This document shows positions 1 through 11,800 of a stretch of DNA of 64,000 nucleotides, one piece after another (position 1 is the first letter of the stretch; each line of letters begins with the position of its first letter). A program made the position numbers and the translations under genes. Location of the stretch: contig OZ029916.1 of NCBI GenBank assembly GCA_964023275.1, positions 38,917,396 through 38,981,395 of the forward strand, read 5' to 3'. The stretch comes from Norana najaformis (Eukaryota > Annelida > Clitellata > Crassiclitellata > Hormogastridae). A model generated the notes under the pieces. It ran no database searches. It was not told where the DNA came from and was given only the letters and a program-made list of their open reading frames with translations.

Positions 1-579
1 GAACCTTCGAGATTCGATTTCAGATAGCACCTGATGATTCAAAACGACGCAGGTCGATTAATAAATTTCGAATTGATAGGTCACAAAAGGCGCTATAGAA
101 ATGTCCAGCTGCACGGATCGAAGATGACATAACAGATCATTCAGACTGGGTAATTAACGAACACTAGCTACAACTCGCAGCAGGACTGCTTTCGACTCTG
201 GCGATCTCGATGACTCTTCTGAATTCCCATAACAAACACTTGCTAAATATCAGCAGATCACGCCAATATTGCATTCATTATATAAATCGCCCATGAAGCA
301 TGATATTTAGTTTGGAAGGCATCTGTCTTACAGTTCCAAGATACATCATGATCCATCATGCAGAGTAAAACACACCAGATTGAGTACCGATGCATATTGC
401 ATTGGTATATTGAATATTGGTATATTTATATGCGACAGTTAATGAGTAGTTCTTTGGACAGAGGTGTTATATAAAACTACTATTTAGTACATTTAAATCA
501 GTCAATTTTTCTATCCTCCTTGCTCGCCCTTTTAATCACAGATATTGCAGTCGATCAACGGACACTTTGATCCTCACTG

Positions 580-690
580 CGCCTCGCACAAGGACAGTGT
601 TGGACTTTCAGGCGTTCTCGGTGGCTGGTCCAAAGATTTGGAATTCACTGCCCGTTTCTGTGCGTTCTGCCAAGCTAAGAGACAAGGTAG
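580..690 (+). mobile_element. LINE ORF2 C-terminal fragment
   Basis: One frame reads TVLDFQAFSVAGPKIWNSLP followed by VSVRSAKL. The FSVAGPxxWNSLP motif is typical of the C-terminus of non-LTR retrotransposon ORF2 proteins. Only about 35 residues remain, so this is a truncated 3' end. Confidence 0.7.
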
Positions 691-1109
691 GTAAGAGGTA
701 GTGGTAGCTGAAAGCAGTGGAGAAGAGTTAGCATATGCTACAAGTTGAAAACTTACCTCTTTCTCTGCTCATGGTTCATAATGCTTCCATTTTCCCGGCT
801 TCAAAGTTTACCACTGAGCCAATGAAAGGCGGGTTAGTCGCAAATTATTTTCACTTGTATCACAGTTCTGTAAGATGTGTTGGATATATCTGCCCAGCGT
901 AACGACTACGGCAAAATGTACCCGAGTGTAGGGATGGTATGAACTAGTGAGAGGAGTTGTCTCCAATAGACGCCTACTTAGAACTGCGTATTTTTCAAAT
1001 GCCACAGATTGTGTTGAGAAAAGCAGTTCCTTCAAGGCTTCCGTCGATCATTGCCATTTATTTTATTTCTCCCTTGCAAGTTAACCTGGGTAACACAATG
1101 CCTGGGAAG

Positions 1110-1350
1110 CAGCCTTATATATAAATATGCACATGCATATACATTAATGTATATCTACATATATCATAATATATACATATAAGTGTGTATATATATGCGT
1201 ATATACATGCATATATAAGTATATAAGTGCACATGCACATGTACACATCTGTACATATATAAGCCCTCAAATATATATATATATGTGCATATATACACAT
1301 ACATAAATACATACGTATATATGTATGTATATATATACATATATATATAT
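1110..1350. repeat. AT-rich TATATACA microsatellite
   Basis: About 240 bp of imperfect TATATACATA runs, with no reading frame of interest. Confidence 0.9.
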
Positions 1351-2204
1351 AGCTAAGATGTTCACATACATAGTGATTCTATGTGCGTTCTGTTGGTCTT
1401 ATTGCAGTTGAGATGTGAAAGAGGTCAGTTCATTTTCTTGAAGCGCCTTGAAATGGAAAACAGGAAGAAATCCTGGGCGACTGTTTCTCGTTGCGAAATC
1501 GCCTGAAAGTAGGACTATATAGGTTGGCGAGACCTGTAGTAGGCCTGCTACATTGTTGTCTGGTGTTTTCCTTCAGCGACGATGTCAGTTGTAGTCTTGT
1601 AAGTCTTGTCCCAAAACGGATAGTTTTCTTCGCTTGAGACCGCAATCCTCAAGTAGGATCTGCCTGTAACAGACACTATTGTGGTTGGAATTCTAGCAGA
1701 CAATTTAGGCATGTGAATTTGTGTCTGTACGCTCCGAAACGTTACGCTAAGTCTCGGTAATGTCGACCAAAGTATCTAGTTTAAACTTATCCAGTGGCTG
1801 CCACGACCCGTCGACGTCGATCGTATATTACCTCCGTTGGACTGAGTTGTAAACCTCCTGTTTCACTGTAGATGTATATGAGGCTAGTGCAATGAGAGGT
1901 CGGCCAGTAGCCTGCCATCAGACAGTAAGTGGCATTTCGGCTTTTGTAGTGACGAGACAAAAGTGACTAATTTTAGGTAACTTTCGTTGTGCTCTGCAGA
2001 CAAGCTATTTGTTTCTGCAGTGGTGATATAATGGCCTGTTATGTGGAGCTCTGAATTCCTGTAGTTCATTTGGACGATCGTATTCAAGCATGCTGCGCAT
2101 TTGAAGCGTTTCTGTGCAAGCATAAGCTCTTGTGGAAGGTTCTTTAAGCAACTCGTTGCTATCGCTGGATTGACCTCGTCACATTTTGAAAAGGCACAAT
2201 AGAA

Positions 2205-2400
2205 GCAGTTTGATAAACAGTAGGGGATTATCACTTTTTCGGTTCTGATAAGATATCATCATATAGGATTATCAATTTAGCAGTTTAATGACATATTCTC
2301 AAACGGAATATCAGTTTTGATATGACATTTTCATGCGGGATTATCAGTTTATCAGTTTTGATACGATATTAATATATGGAATTATCAGTTTCGACGGTAT
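2205..2400. repeat. Degenerate tandem repeat just upstream of exon 1
   Basis: About four imperfect units of 45-60 bp containing GGATTATCAGTTTTGATA-like text. The unit includes GATA-type WGATAR words (GATAAG, TGATAT). Because it ends 160 bp before the ATG it may lie in the promoter or 5' UTR; a regulatory role is only inference. Confidence 0.6.
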
Positions 2401-2560
2401 GCCACACATGAAACGAACCATCAGAAGGGAATCGTAGCGGATGAAGTTGAGCTGGTGAAACAAAGGTTCAAAACAGATCAGGGACAAGTTGGCTCTTAAA
2501 GGTGGCACGATCGGTGCCTTTTGGACGCTAAACCCTTATCTGGCACAAAGAAGACTCACG

Positions 2561-2801
2561 ATGAAGCCACATGGTGGTGGTGCAGTGCACCTAACACTCC
2601 CTTTATTCCTCCTCGTCGTCTCCTTCTTCCTGCTGTCCATCGCAGTCGCCCAGGGTCGCGTTCCGTTCTTGCCCCCGTTCTTCTTCCTTTGCAGTTACCA
2701 TGGCAACCAGGACCAGTCAACCCTCGACGTGGGGAAAGTGGCCCTGAGTGTGTCCATCGAAGGCGACCCCGAGAGCTACGAGCCTGGACGCGAGTACCAA
2801 G
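2561..2801 (+). CDS. RELN: Reelin exon 1: signal peptide and start of Reeler domain
   Basis: Residues 1-80 plus one base. The ATG at 2561 is chosen because it is the first ATG in the frame and is followed by a hydrophobic stretch ([20 protein letters not shown]), a clear signal peptide with likely cleavage after about residue 33. FFFLCSYHG matches FFFLCTHHG at the start of human reelin. Donor CAAG|GTGAGC. Phase 1 exit. Confidence 0.93.
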
Positions 2802-5800
2802 GTGAGCAGTTGTAATTGTAATCGTAATTGTAACAGAAGAAGGTGAAGAAGTAGAAGAGGAGGAGGAGAAAATTTAGGAGGAGGAGGAGGAGGAAGAAGA
2901 GGATAAGGAACAGAAAGATTAAAGGAAGGTAAACAAGGAAGAGGAATAAGAAGAAATAAGAAGATGAAGAACAAGGGTAAGAAGAAGAACAAGAAGAAGA
3001 GGAAGAAGAACAAGAGGAAGAAGAACAAGAGGAAGAAGAACAAGAGGAAGAAGAGGAAGAAGAACAAAAGGAAGAAAAAGAGTGGGAGATGGAAGAAGAC
3101 CAGGAAGAGGAAAGAAGGGAAGAGTAGGTAGAGCAGATCCCTAGAGGCAATCATAGGTATGAAGATTTGAACCGCCGAACTCCATCGTTCAGTCACTCAC
3201 ACACGCAAGCACTAATTCAATAAATCAATCGACTGATCGATCAATCAATCAATCTATCGATCGATCGGTCATGTTTCTTATCGATGGATTGATTGACTGA
3301 TAGATCAATTCCACTTGACTATGCCACTCATTTTGTTTCTTTCGTCATTTAAGTGACGATAACATCGAGTCGCAATTTCGACGGTTTCTTTCTGACGGGT
3401 CTCTACACGATTTCAAGCAACATGACGAAGACGTTCGGTCTGAACGGGATTCCGCCGTCGTCCCTGGCCGCCGTCCAGCCATTCGGCCACAGCTTCATCT
3501 GCTCCATCGTCCACTCCTACATCGGTCACCTGCCGCAGCAGCAGCTCATCTTCACCTGGATCGCACCGCAGAAGGGAACCGGATGCATCAGCTTCCTGTG
3601 AGTTATTCAGTGCTGTGTAAATATTGTAAGTAATGTAATCGAATGCATCTGTTTCCTGTGAATGTATACTTGTGATTTTAAATGTAATTGTAATCGCAGA
3701 TTTATATACCGCCTTTTCAAGAGAGAGACTGTCGGAGGCTCTCAGTGATGTAATGTGATATGGCGCGCGGTAGCATATTGGATAAAACCCTCGGCTTCTA
3801 ACGTGGTTAGTACGGGTTCGATCCTCTTCCGAGACAGTTACTGTGTAGGGACCTTGAGCAAGTCCTTCACTCACAATTGCCCGGCGCCATCGATTGTTGC
3901 TAAGTCATTAGATAGTGGCGCCTAATAAATGCAGAAATAATAATGTAATGTAATGTAACTGGAAGCACAGCCATAGCCCCCATCTGAGATTTGCTTTGGG
4001 TTTGGCAAAGACAACACTAGGATTAGATTAGATTGAATTGGTTTGGATTAGATTGGATCATATCAGATCAGATGGGATTTGATCAACCAAGATGGAGTGT
4101 GTTATGTTTTTTACAGGGCTACGGCGACATTGGGGTCTCAGGTCCTCTTCAAGGACACGACTGTGCTTCAGCTCTGCGAAGAAGGCAGTAAGTCTTCGTT
4201 AATGTTTCCATGTCGTTATCTTAATCGTCATATCGGGGTTGCTACAACGCCCAAAGAAAGCTAAGTCACAACAACCAGCTTATTCACAGGCCAGTCGGTA
4301 GGTCGGTCGGTCGGTCGGTCGGTCGGTCGGTCGGTCGGTCGGTCGGTCGGTCGGTCGGTCGGTCGGTCGGTCGGTCGATTCGCATGTCTTGCCTACGAGC
4401 GATGCACTGTGATTTGAAGCCCAGACTCAGAGGCGAAAGTTCAACAGCTTAGCAGTGTTCGCGCGCATTCCAGGAATGAACGTCTGCAGTTTGGCCCACA
4501 TTTTATTGATTGTTGGAATTAAGACCACTTGAAGTTATCATCTAAGAGAATGTTTGCTCATTGAGCAGCAGCAGCAGAGCCAACGAGCATCATTTGCAGC
4601 CGCTGAGTCAGGCTTGGTTATCACAACACCACTTGGTTAGGTAGCGTTTCACCCATTTATCGGTTTTATTAAAACATGCCATGGTTTTCTTTAAGTGGCA
4701 GGCAGAACAAAACCTCTGCTGAGAACGGAATTGTTGCTCCTTTGGGGAAAGAGTGGGAACGAAGCCTTCCTGTTGATCTCGGTCTATTTGGCTATGATAT
4801 AGTTATAGCTTTGATAGGGAAGCCGAATTCTTATTACTCCTATCATTCGATGCACAATTGCCATGACCTAATGGCAACCCAATGCCTCTAGACTTGCCAC
4901 TTCAAGCGGGCTCCATACCTCGTCAGGCTTATCCTCAGGACCTAAAGTGTCTTTCACAGCATTGTCTCCTGTAAGATTTCCTTCCAAAAATTACAGTATA
5001 TCCTACAAGCTTATCTCTCATAGGCTTATATTCCACGTGGCCGGTGCAGAGGTATATTCGGTAGCGCGGCGCGCTGGTATGTAATCCCACGATTACAGGT
5101 TCAAGCCTGCTGAGGGAACTCTGTAACAACCCTGGACAAACTGTTCGCCCATACTCGTCTCGCGCCTCAGAATTAGATTTACTGACCTTGCATATATAAG
5201 GAGTGCCATAGAAACATAGGCTTATGTTCCCATATATGCTTGTGTTTCATATGTCTACCTCCTATCGCCATATCCCTATAGCAGTAACGGAGGTACGTGC
5301 CTTAAACTTGGCGGATAGGCTATTACTTAATTGTGTTTTCTTAATAATTCCCAGACCACACGGTTGCTTCACCCCTAATGTTAAATCCTGGATCCGCTCA
5401 GCATAGGCTTATCCTGCGTTACCACGGTCTGTATTTCGGCTTAAGAGAACGGGCCGTCTCCCTCGCCGTCTGAACTTCCCAGTGTACAGTGGATGTATTC
5501 ATTTCATAACCGAGTTCGCTAGGGATGCTACTGGAACAAGTAATCTTTAAATATCTTTAATCTAAATCCATTATGTGAACTTCTATAGCGCCACTGTAAT
5601 AATGCTCAAGGCATCAATCGACGGTTTTTGCCAAGCCAGATCGGAGGGCATACCACAGTCCAGGGTTTGTCCTAGCGGGGATTAGAACCTCCAACTTCCT
5701 TGACGACCGTCCAGCGCACTAATCAATAGATCTTAGGGCGCCCGAAGACTTGAGTGGTTTGTTGTGAAGTAATCGTTGTCTTTTTTCTTCTTTTTGGCAG

Positions 5801-8800
5801 TGCCTGGAGTGGCATATGTTGTCCCCAAAATGGCATCGCTGCATGAAGATGGCATCATTTTCAGAGACGACTTTGATTCCTCGAAGAACTTTAGCCAACA
5901 GCTATGGTAAGATGTTGATTGACTAGTTAAAATAGGCTGATGTGATATAAGATAGGCTAATGTAAAGTGATGGAGGTTGGTATAATTCAATGTGAAATAG
6001 ACTAACGTAATCTAAATTTGGTTATTGTAAGGTTAGGTCGATGGTTTAAAGGTAAGTGTAATCACAGATTTATATATACAGCCTCTTCAAGTGAGACTCA
6101 TCATAGCCACTACCGACTTGACAACACAAAAATTTAATCCAACAAAATGGTTTTCAAAAGCTCACGAAATATGAGGTAGATTGTAGGCCTAGTTTCACTG
6201 AGTAACGAAAAGTAGGCTAATATAATGCTAATTCATAATTAATATAGAAATCTTCAAGGAAGTTGTGAACGAAATATTGTGATGAGTCAGCAGGCTTTTG
6301 GGAAAAGCCTTGACTGTGCAATGGCAGGAGGCCGATCTAAACCAGTTTGTACTGGTCTGCTGTTTGGTGGGAAAGGGCCTGCATAAGCCGACGAAAAACT
6401 TCGTAGCACGGGTCTGTCGTGTGCTAAGTTGAACGTTTGAGTTACATATGTTGTTGATAGATTCGTGCGTTTAGCCGCTGTGACGATTCAAATACTGTTG
6501 TGATTGAACTGTTCGTTTAAGTAATTATAACTTCGAAAATCAAAGACTGTGTGTCTTTACTCGAGTTAAGGCTACGCTACAAATCGGGCAAGTTCGAAGC
6601 CTGATCACTGGGAAATATGAAAGGTCGTCGTCAGAAGGGTGGTTTGATTTGAACATTAGGCCAAAGGTCAAAGACCGAAGCCTCTGTTGCACTCAGTCAC
6701 CCACCCACTAATCGTTGGCAGCATAAGTGTAGGGGCTACAACTCCTTAAACTTTGCCAAATTACAATGGAAAAGTCTGGATTCTTAGAAAAGGCCATTTT
6801 GCAAAAATCCATCAAAACAACCGCTCGCCATCCTGGAAATTTTGCCGAAGGCCGACGTTGTTTTCGCAAACCAGGCTAACTGCTTATCTAGCAAATGTTT
6901 AAATCCTTTTAAGCACTCGAGTACAGTCATACGTTGATTTGTAAGGCTTATCTTGATTCTGGCCATCGCTGCTGGGATATCTCTCTTTCTTTCGTGGGTG
7001 GCCCGGTGGTCCACTGCTGCTTCGAGCATGCTCGGAGTATACTCCGTTTCGACATGGAGCAGGAGCGAGTGAGCTGGTAGAGTAAGCAAAGTCGTGGAAA
7101 GCACAGGTTTTGTTGACAAGTACAAATGGCGGATTGTAGTTCGAAAACATCGGTAGGTATCGTTTTATTCATTTCATTTTATTTGCATCGTTTCCTGAAA
7201 AGCGCATGGATACAACTTAACCATGACTCCCGATTTAACAACTTGGAGAATACGTAATATACGAAAGTAGGTCCAATGGCTTTATGCCACCTGGGAATGA
7301 GGTGGTTTCCCGTTGTCTTCCTCATAGACAATTGTGGGTGAGCAACTTGTCCAAGGTCGCTACGCAGTGGCTTGAGGCAGGTTCGAACACGCGACCCTCC
7401 GGTTACGAGGCACAGACCATACCACAACACCACCGCGTTACACGGACCATACCATGACTCCAAAAGACAGTGTTCACATTGGTAATAAATTGAACCTTCC
7501 TCGGTAGAGACCCGTACAAGTGACCTTAAGTCGTCCGAGCACAAACAGGTTTACCATGCAGCACTCATACATTTAATGCACAACTTGTTCTACTCGCTCT
7601 TGTTCCACATCTGTACAAAGTGTACTCCGAGCAAACTCAGACCGTGCTCGGAGCAGCAGTGGAGCAGTTTCAGAGTGACCAGCACGCGAATAAAATATTC
7701 GGTCTATACTCGCTCTTTTTTCACGACTGAACAAAATATGCTCCGAGGAAACTCTGACCGCGCTCGGAAGAGTGGAGTCGAATGGGTGTCCCTGCTTGGC
7801 CCAGATTTCTCACCCGTTCCTTTTATCACCGGCACAAAATGTCTCCAGATGTGATGTTCATCTCGGCTGCTGAGGCTTTTCTTCGAAGGTTGACCTAAGG
7901 AGGACAGACTCTGATAAGATTAGACGGAATTTATCGCACCTTTTGTCAGACTGTGATAAGCTAATATTTGGGTTGGTTCCTACAAGCACTGCTAAGACCC
8001 TCTGTAGGCCTATAATTAAGCTTAATTATACCGGGATCTGTAAAAATACAAGCGCACACAAACACGATCTATATCCGCGTCTGAATTCCTTTTTCAGATT
8101 TTCTAGATCAGTAGATCTCATGGTAGCCGCTATATAAATTTACCATTGAATTGCACTGTTATTCAATGAAAAGTAGTCCAACCCTCCTATGTATGCTAGG
8201 GTCAAGGTCAAGGGCAGATCCCCAGAAGGGCAATTCGGGCCTAGTAAGCATAAAGCAAAGCTCCTATATTTCCATTAGAAGAGCCTTCATTTCTTTTTAT
8301 TTGACAAGTAAGTACGGCAATGGATAAAAACTCAAGGACATGGGGCCAGTACATCGCAGGGCTTGACGTTTACTTCCCAACTTATGCCGGCACCAGTTAT
8401 ACTGTTCATAGAGTCCTCTGTTCGCGAACAAATTGTCCAGGGTCATTACATGGAATCCGCTCAGCAGGCTCGGACCCGCAGTCGTTGGATTACAGACCAA
8501 GTGCGCTACCGAATAGACCACCCTGTGTTGCACACAATCCAGTCACGCTTCATTTAAACTTTTTTGGGGGAAGCTATTGAGTTTCCCTCTTTCCAAACTG
8601 ATCTGAGCGAGGACTGCCTACAAAGGAAAGGTTAGAAAAAATCTCGGGAAACTATAAAATAAAAGACTAATAAAAATTTAAGGTGCAAAAGTTATCGAAA
8701 TTCCCCGGAAAGTCATGAAACTCGGAGAAAGTAAAGAATAGAAAGTTAAGAATAGACATCAAAAGTTTTGCTGATCCACTGAAGATCGTCAAATGAAAAG

Positions 8801-11800
8801 AGGTCGTAATTAAGTAATTTTGACGACGGAAAGTAATCCTGATAAGTGTCTACCACCCATTTGGTAAACTTCAGGATGGCTCGGCCAGTGGCTACGGTGT
8901 CGTTAGAACAAGTCCTCCATGCAAGATTTATATTGAGAATGTCCTTTCTCAGAACAATCTCCGACTGCTGCCACTCATAAACTGCACTCTGTCCCTGATG
9001 CAGCTTTTGCGTGGAGCTGAGAAACTTTGGCGATTTCCGTTACATTACACTCTGTTAAATTACAGTGTATGTAAAATTATTACACTACAATAAATTACAC
9101 GTGCAGGCAGGAAACTGAAGGATTGACGGTGGGTAACGAGTGTGGAGTTGTGCATCACCGAAATTCCGCTGTCGCCTGCGACCCCGATGGAAATTGGCGC
9201 CGGCTGGTAAGTACGATACAGATAATGCTTCCTAATCTAATCTAATCCAATCTAATCGTCTCTAATCTGGAAACCACCCATCCAAGTACCAACCCGGCTC
9301 GATGCTGCTTAATAGTCTTAATTTCATAGCGCCTGCCAGCGTTGTTCCATCAGCGCCAAGAAGCCAACTGTAATAGTAATAGTAACAGCAACAGCTATAG
9401 TAGATGTAGGCTATTAGTGATTGTAATAGCGTATTGTAATTATAGCCGTGAATTCATATAGCTCCTCTTTAAAAGAAACTCCTTCGAGACACGTTGTTTT
9501 AAACATAATGGTAATATTAATGGTAATAGTCATACCGAAAGTAATAGTAATGTACTAGTTATATAGAAATACTAGTAGTAATAGTAAAAATAATAGTAGC
9601 CCGTATGATTCTACAAAAAGAGGAATTATTCACCATATTTCTTCATCTCAGTATCAACTTATGTCGAGTTCCTGCACCCCTTGCGGGGAGGGATGGGGGC
9701 CGAGTGGCTAATCGTTGAAGTATTTTGTTGTTTTGGTGCTGATGGAATTTCTCGATCTTAATTTCTTGACAGACGACGGTTCCACTAAACCTGACAACAG
9801 CTTCCGTCGTTCAATTCGTCCTCTGTAAGTATTTTTACATCGACCTAGGACTTGCTCACCCGTACAACATCTGGCGCCTTTTGTGTACCTCACAAAAGCC
9901 CTGCATGCGCTAGCATCAGTAAAGTTAAAGTCGTTAAAAACAAAAGGTTCACCAGTTAGCCACTAAAAAGTCACCGCTGGTCGGGTCCTGTACACTCGTA
10001 GAGTCCACACAAAGTAGACAGTCGATAGTGAGGGTTAGGATTCGTGCCATTTCAACAGTGCGGCTCTAGTTCAACTATCCGGGGTGTTATTCGGGGTGCA
10101 ATTCGTGGTCTAAAGCACTGGGGGATTTTGGCAAATGTCCCTTTCTAGCTAGCGCCCTATTATAGACAGCCTCTAATGAGGATAGATCCAGGGTCAATCA
10201 GACCGTGGCCCCATCAAATTGGGGACAACAACTCATTGGATCGTCCCCAAACTAGTTACAGTTTGGGTTACATACTTAACCTGGAAAGTGAGAGAGGTCA
10301 TCGAAAACTGTGAAACTGGAAAAGGCCATTAAAATAGACGAAAAGTTTCTGCTTAATTAACCACCGGTCAAGTAATGTCGACGAAGTAAAGCCTTGCTTA
10401 CTCGCCCTATCTACAAACTTCTGGATCTGCCCCAGGCTCATTTTTTACATTACTTTATGTCAGTTAAAGGGTTGCGCAGTAGTCTAGTGGTTAGAGTGCT
10501 ATATTATCAACCCAGAGGTCGGGATTCATATCCCAGCCAGGCAGAAAGACGTTTAAAAATGTCTGCTCCATTTGCGGCCCTAGCGGGCTGTGCTTGAAAA
10601 TGAGCACACTGACCGTACAGTGTAGGTGGGAAGATGAGAAGGCAAAGGGAGAGGTCTCGTCACCCTCTCTCATATGCTGAGGCTAAGAAAAACGATGTTG
10701 CTAACACTTCATATCATGTCTGCCTCTAGAGTCTAGCTTAATGGACTCTTCTTTTTCTCCTTACCGGAAAAAGACTTTGCCTGTTTCTGTAGCATCTGGA
10801 AGCTGCAATGCTTCAGGGAGTGGAAATGAAATAGCACTTGATGTCGGAGAAAATGGCTGCACCAACTGGACCACCATTGAACAGATCAGGTCAGTCTGAC
10901 TCTATCAAGTATGCTAATAGATATCCCTGGGTATAATGTAAAGAAGATTATGCTAATTGTTATCCCTCGGCGTAATGTAAAGAAAAATATGCTAATTGTT
11001 ATCCCTTGGTGTGGTGTAAAGAAAAGTATGCTAATAGATATCCCTTGGTGTAATGTAAAGAAAAGTATTCGCTCATTTACTGCACATCTCTATCAGCGCT
11101 AGTCGTCGTAGGCAACGTCCTGCTCGGCTGAAAACTCTTTCGGCTGAAACATAAATATGTAAGGCAAGGTAAGGTAAGATGCAGTAAGGTAGCCTAAAGT
11201 AAAGTAAGGTAAAGTAAAGTGAGTGTAGTAAGGTGAGTGTAGTAAGGTAAGGTAAGGTAAGTAAGACAAGGTTAGATCAGATTAAACAAAGCAGACAAGA
11301 CTAGATAGACAACGCTAGAAGACACTAGACTAGATTAGATTAGATTTGATCAGATCAGATTAGAGAAGATTGAAATTCATCACGTAGATGAATTCAATTT
11401 CGTAAGTCGATTTGACAGAGTGCCAGAGCAAGCAGGCACCGAGATATATCTGGTCCATTTGCCGAAATCAGCACGCCAGGATGATATTTGTCTTCGATGG
11501 ACGGAACCGGCGAACGAAGGAGTGGCATCTGGATTCTTCGACGGTTGCTGGGCCATGGACGACGTTCTCGTCACGAACGCTGCTGATCCGCCTTCGATCC
11601 TCGTGGAAAACTTCGATCCAGTCGATCCGTCTAACTGGTTGTTTTTCCCAGGCGGATGGATACAAGTGAGTTCAGCGGTTCATACGATGCACTACTTTTG
11701 GTTTAGTCCACTCCATGACTCCTTGGTGTAATTTGTAAAGATAGTGTAATGCAATGTAACGAGACGTCATTATTGTGATGTGACGTAATGTAAGACAGTT

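Larger units (their letters stand above)
1..2560. other. Upstream region of the reelin gene
   Basis: No coding exon was recognised. It holds an isolated GGCGCTATAGAAAT repeat-tail motif near 90, a LINE 3' fragment near 580-690, an AT-rich microsatellite (1110-1350) and a degenerate tandem repeat (2205-2400). The promoter and 5' UTR must lie here or farther upstream, but I see no convincing TATA box or start site. Confidence 0.6.

Noticed and set aside
3762-3835. A functional tRNA gene in intron 2
   Set aside because: It has A- and B-box-like words but no good cloverleaf, and the sequence recurs with a shared body and tail, so it is the head of a SINE.
6784-7544. Overlapping - strand frames in intron 4 as genes
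   Set aside because: They cross a SINE and an unknown repeat, have no recognisable motif and no splice context.
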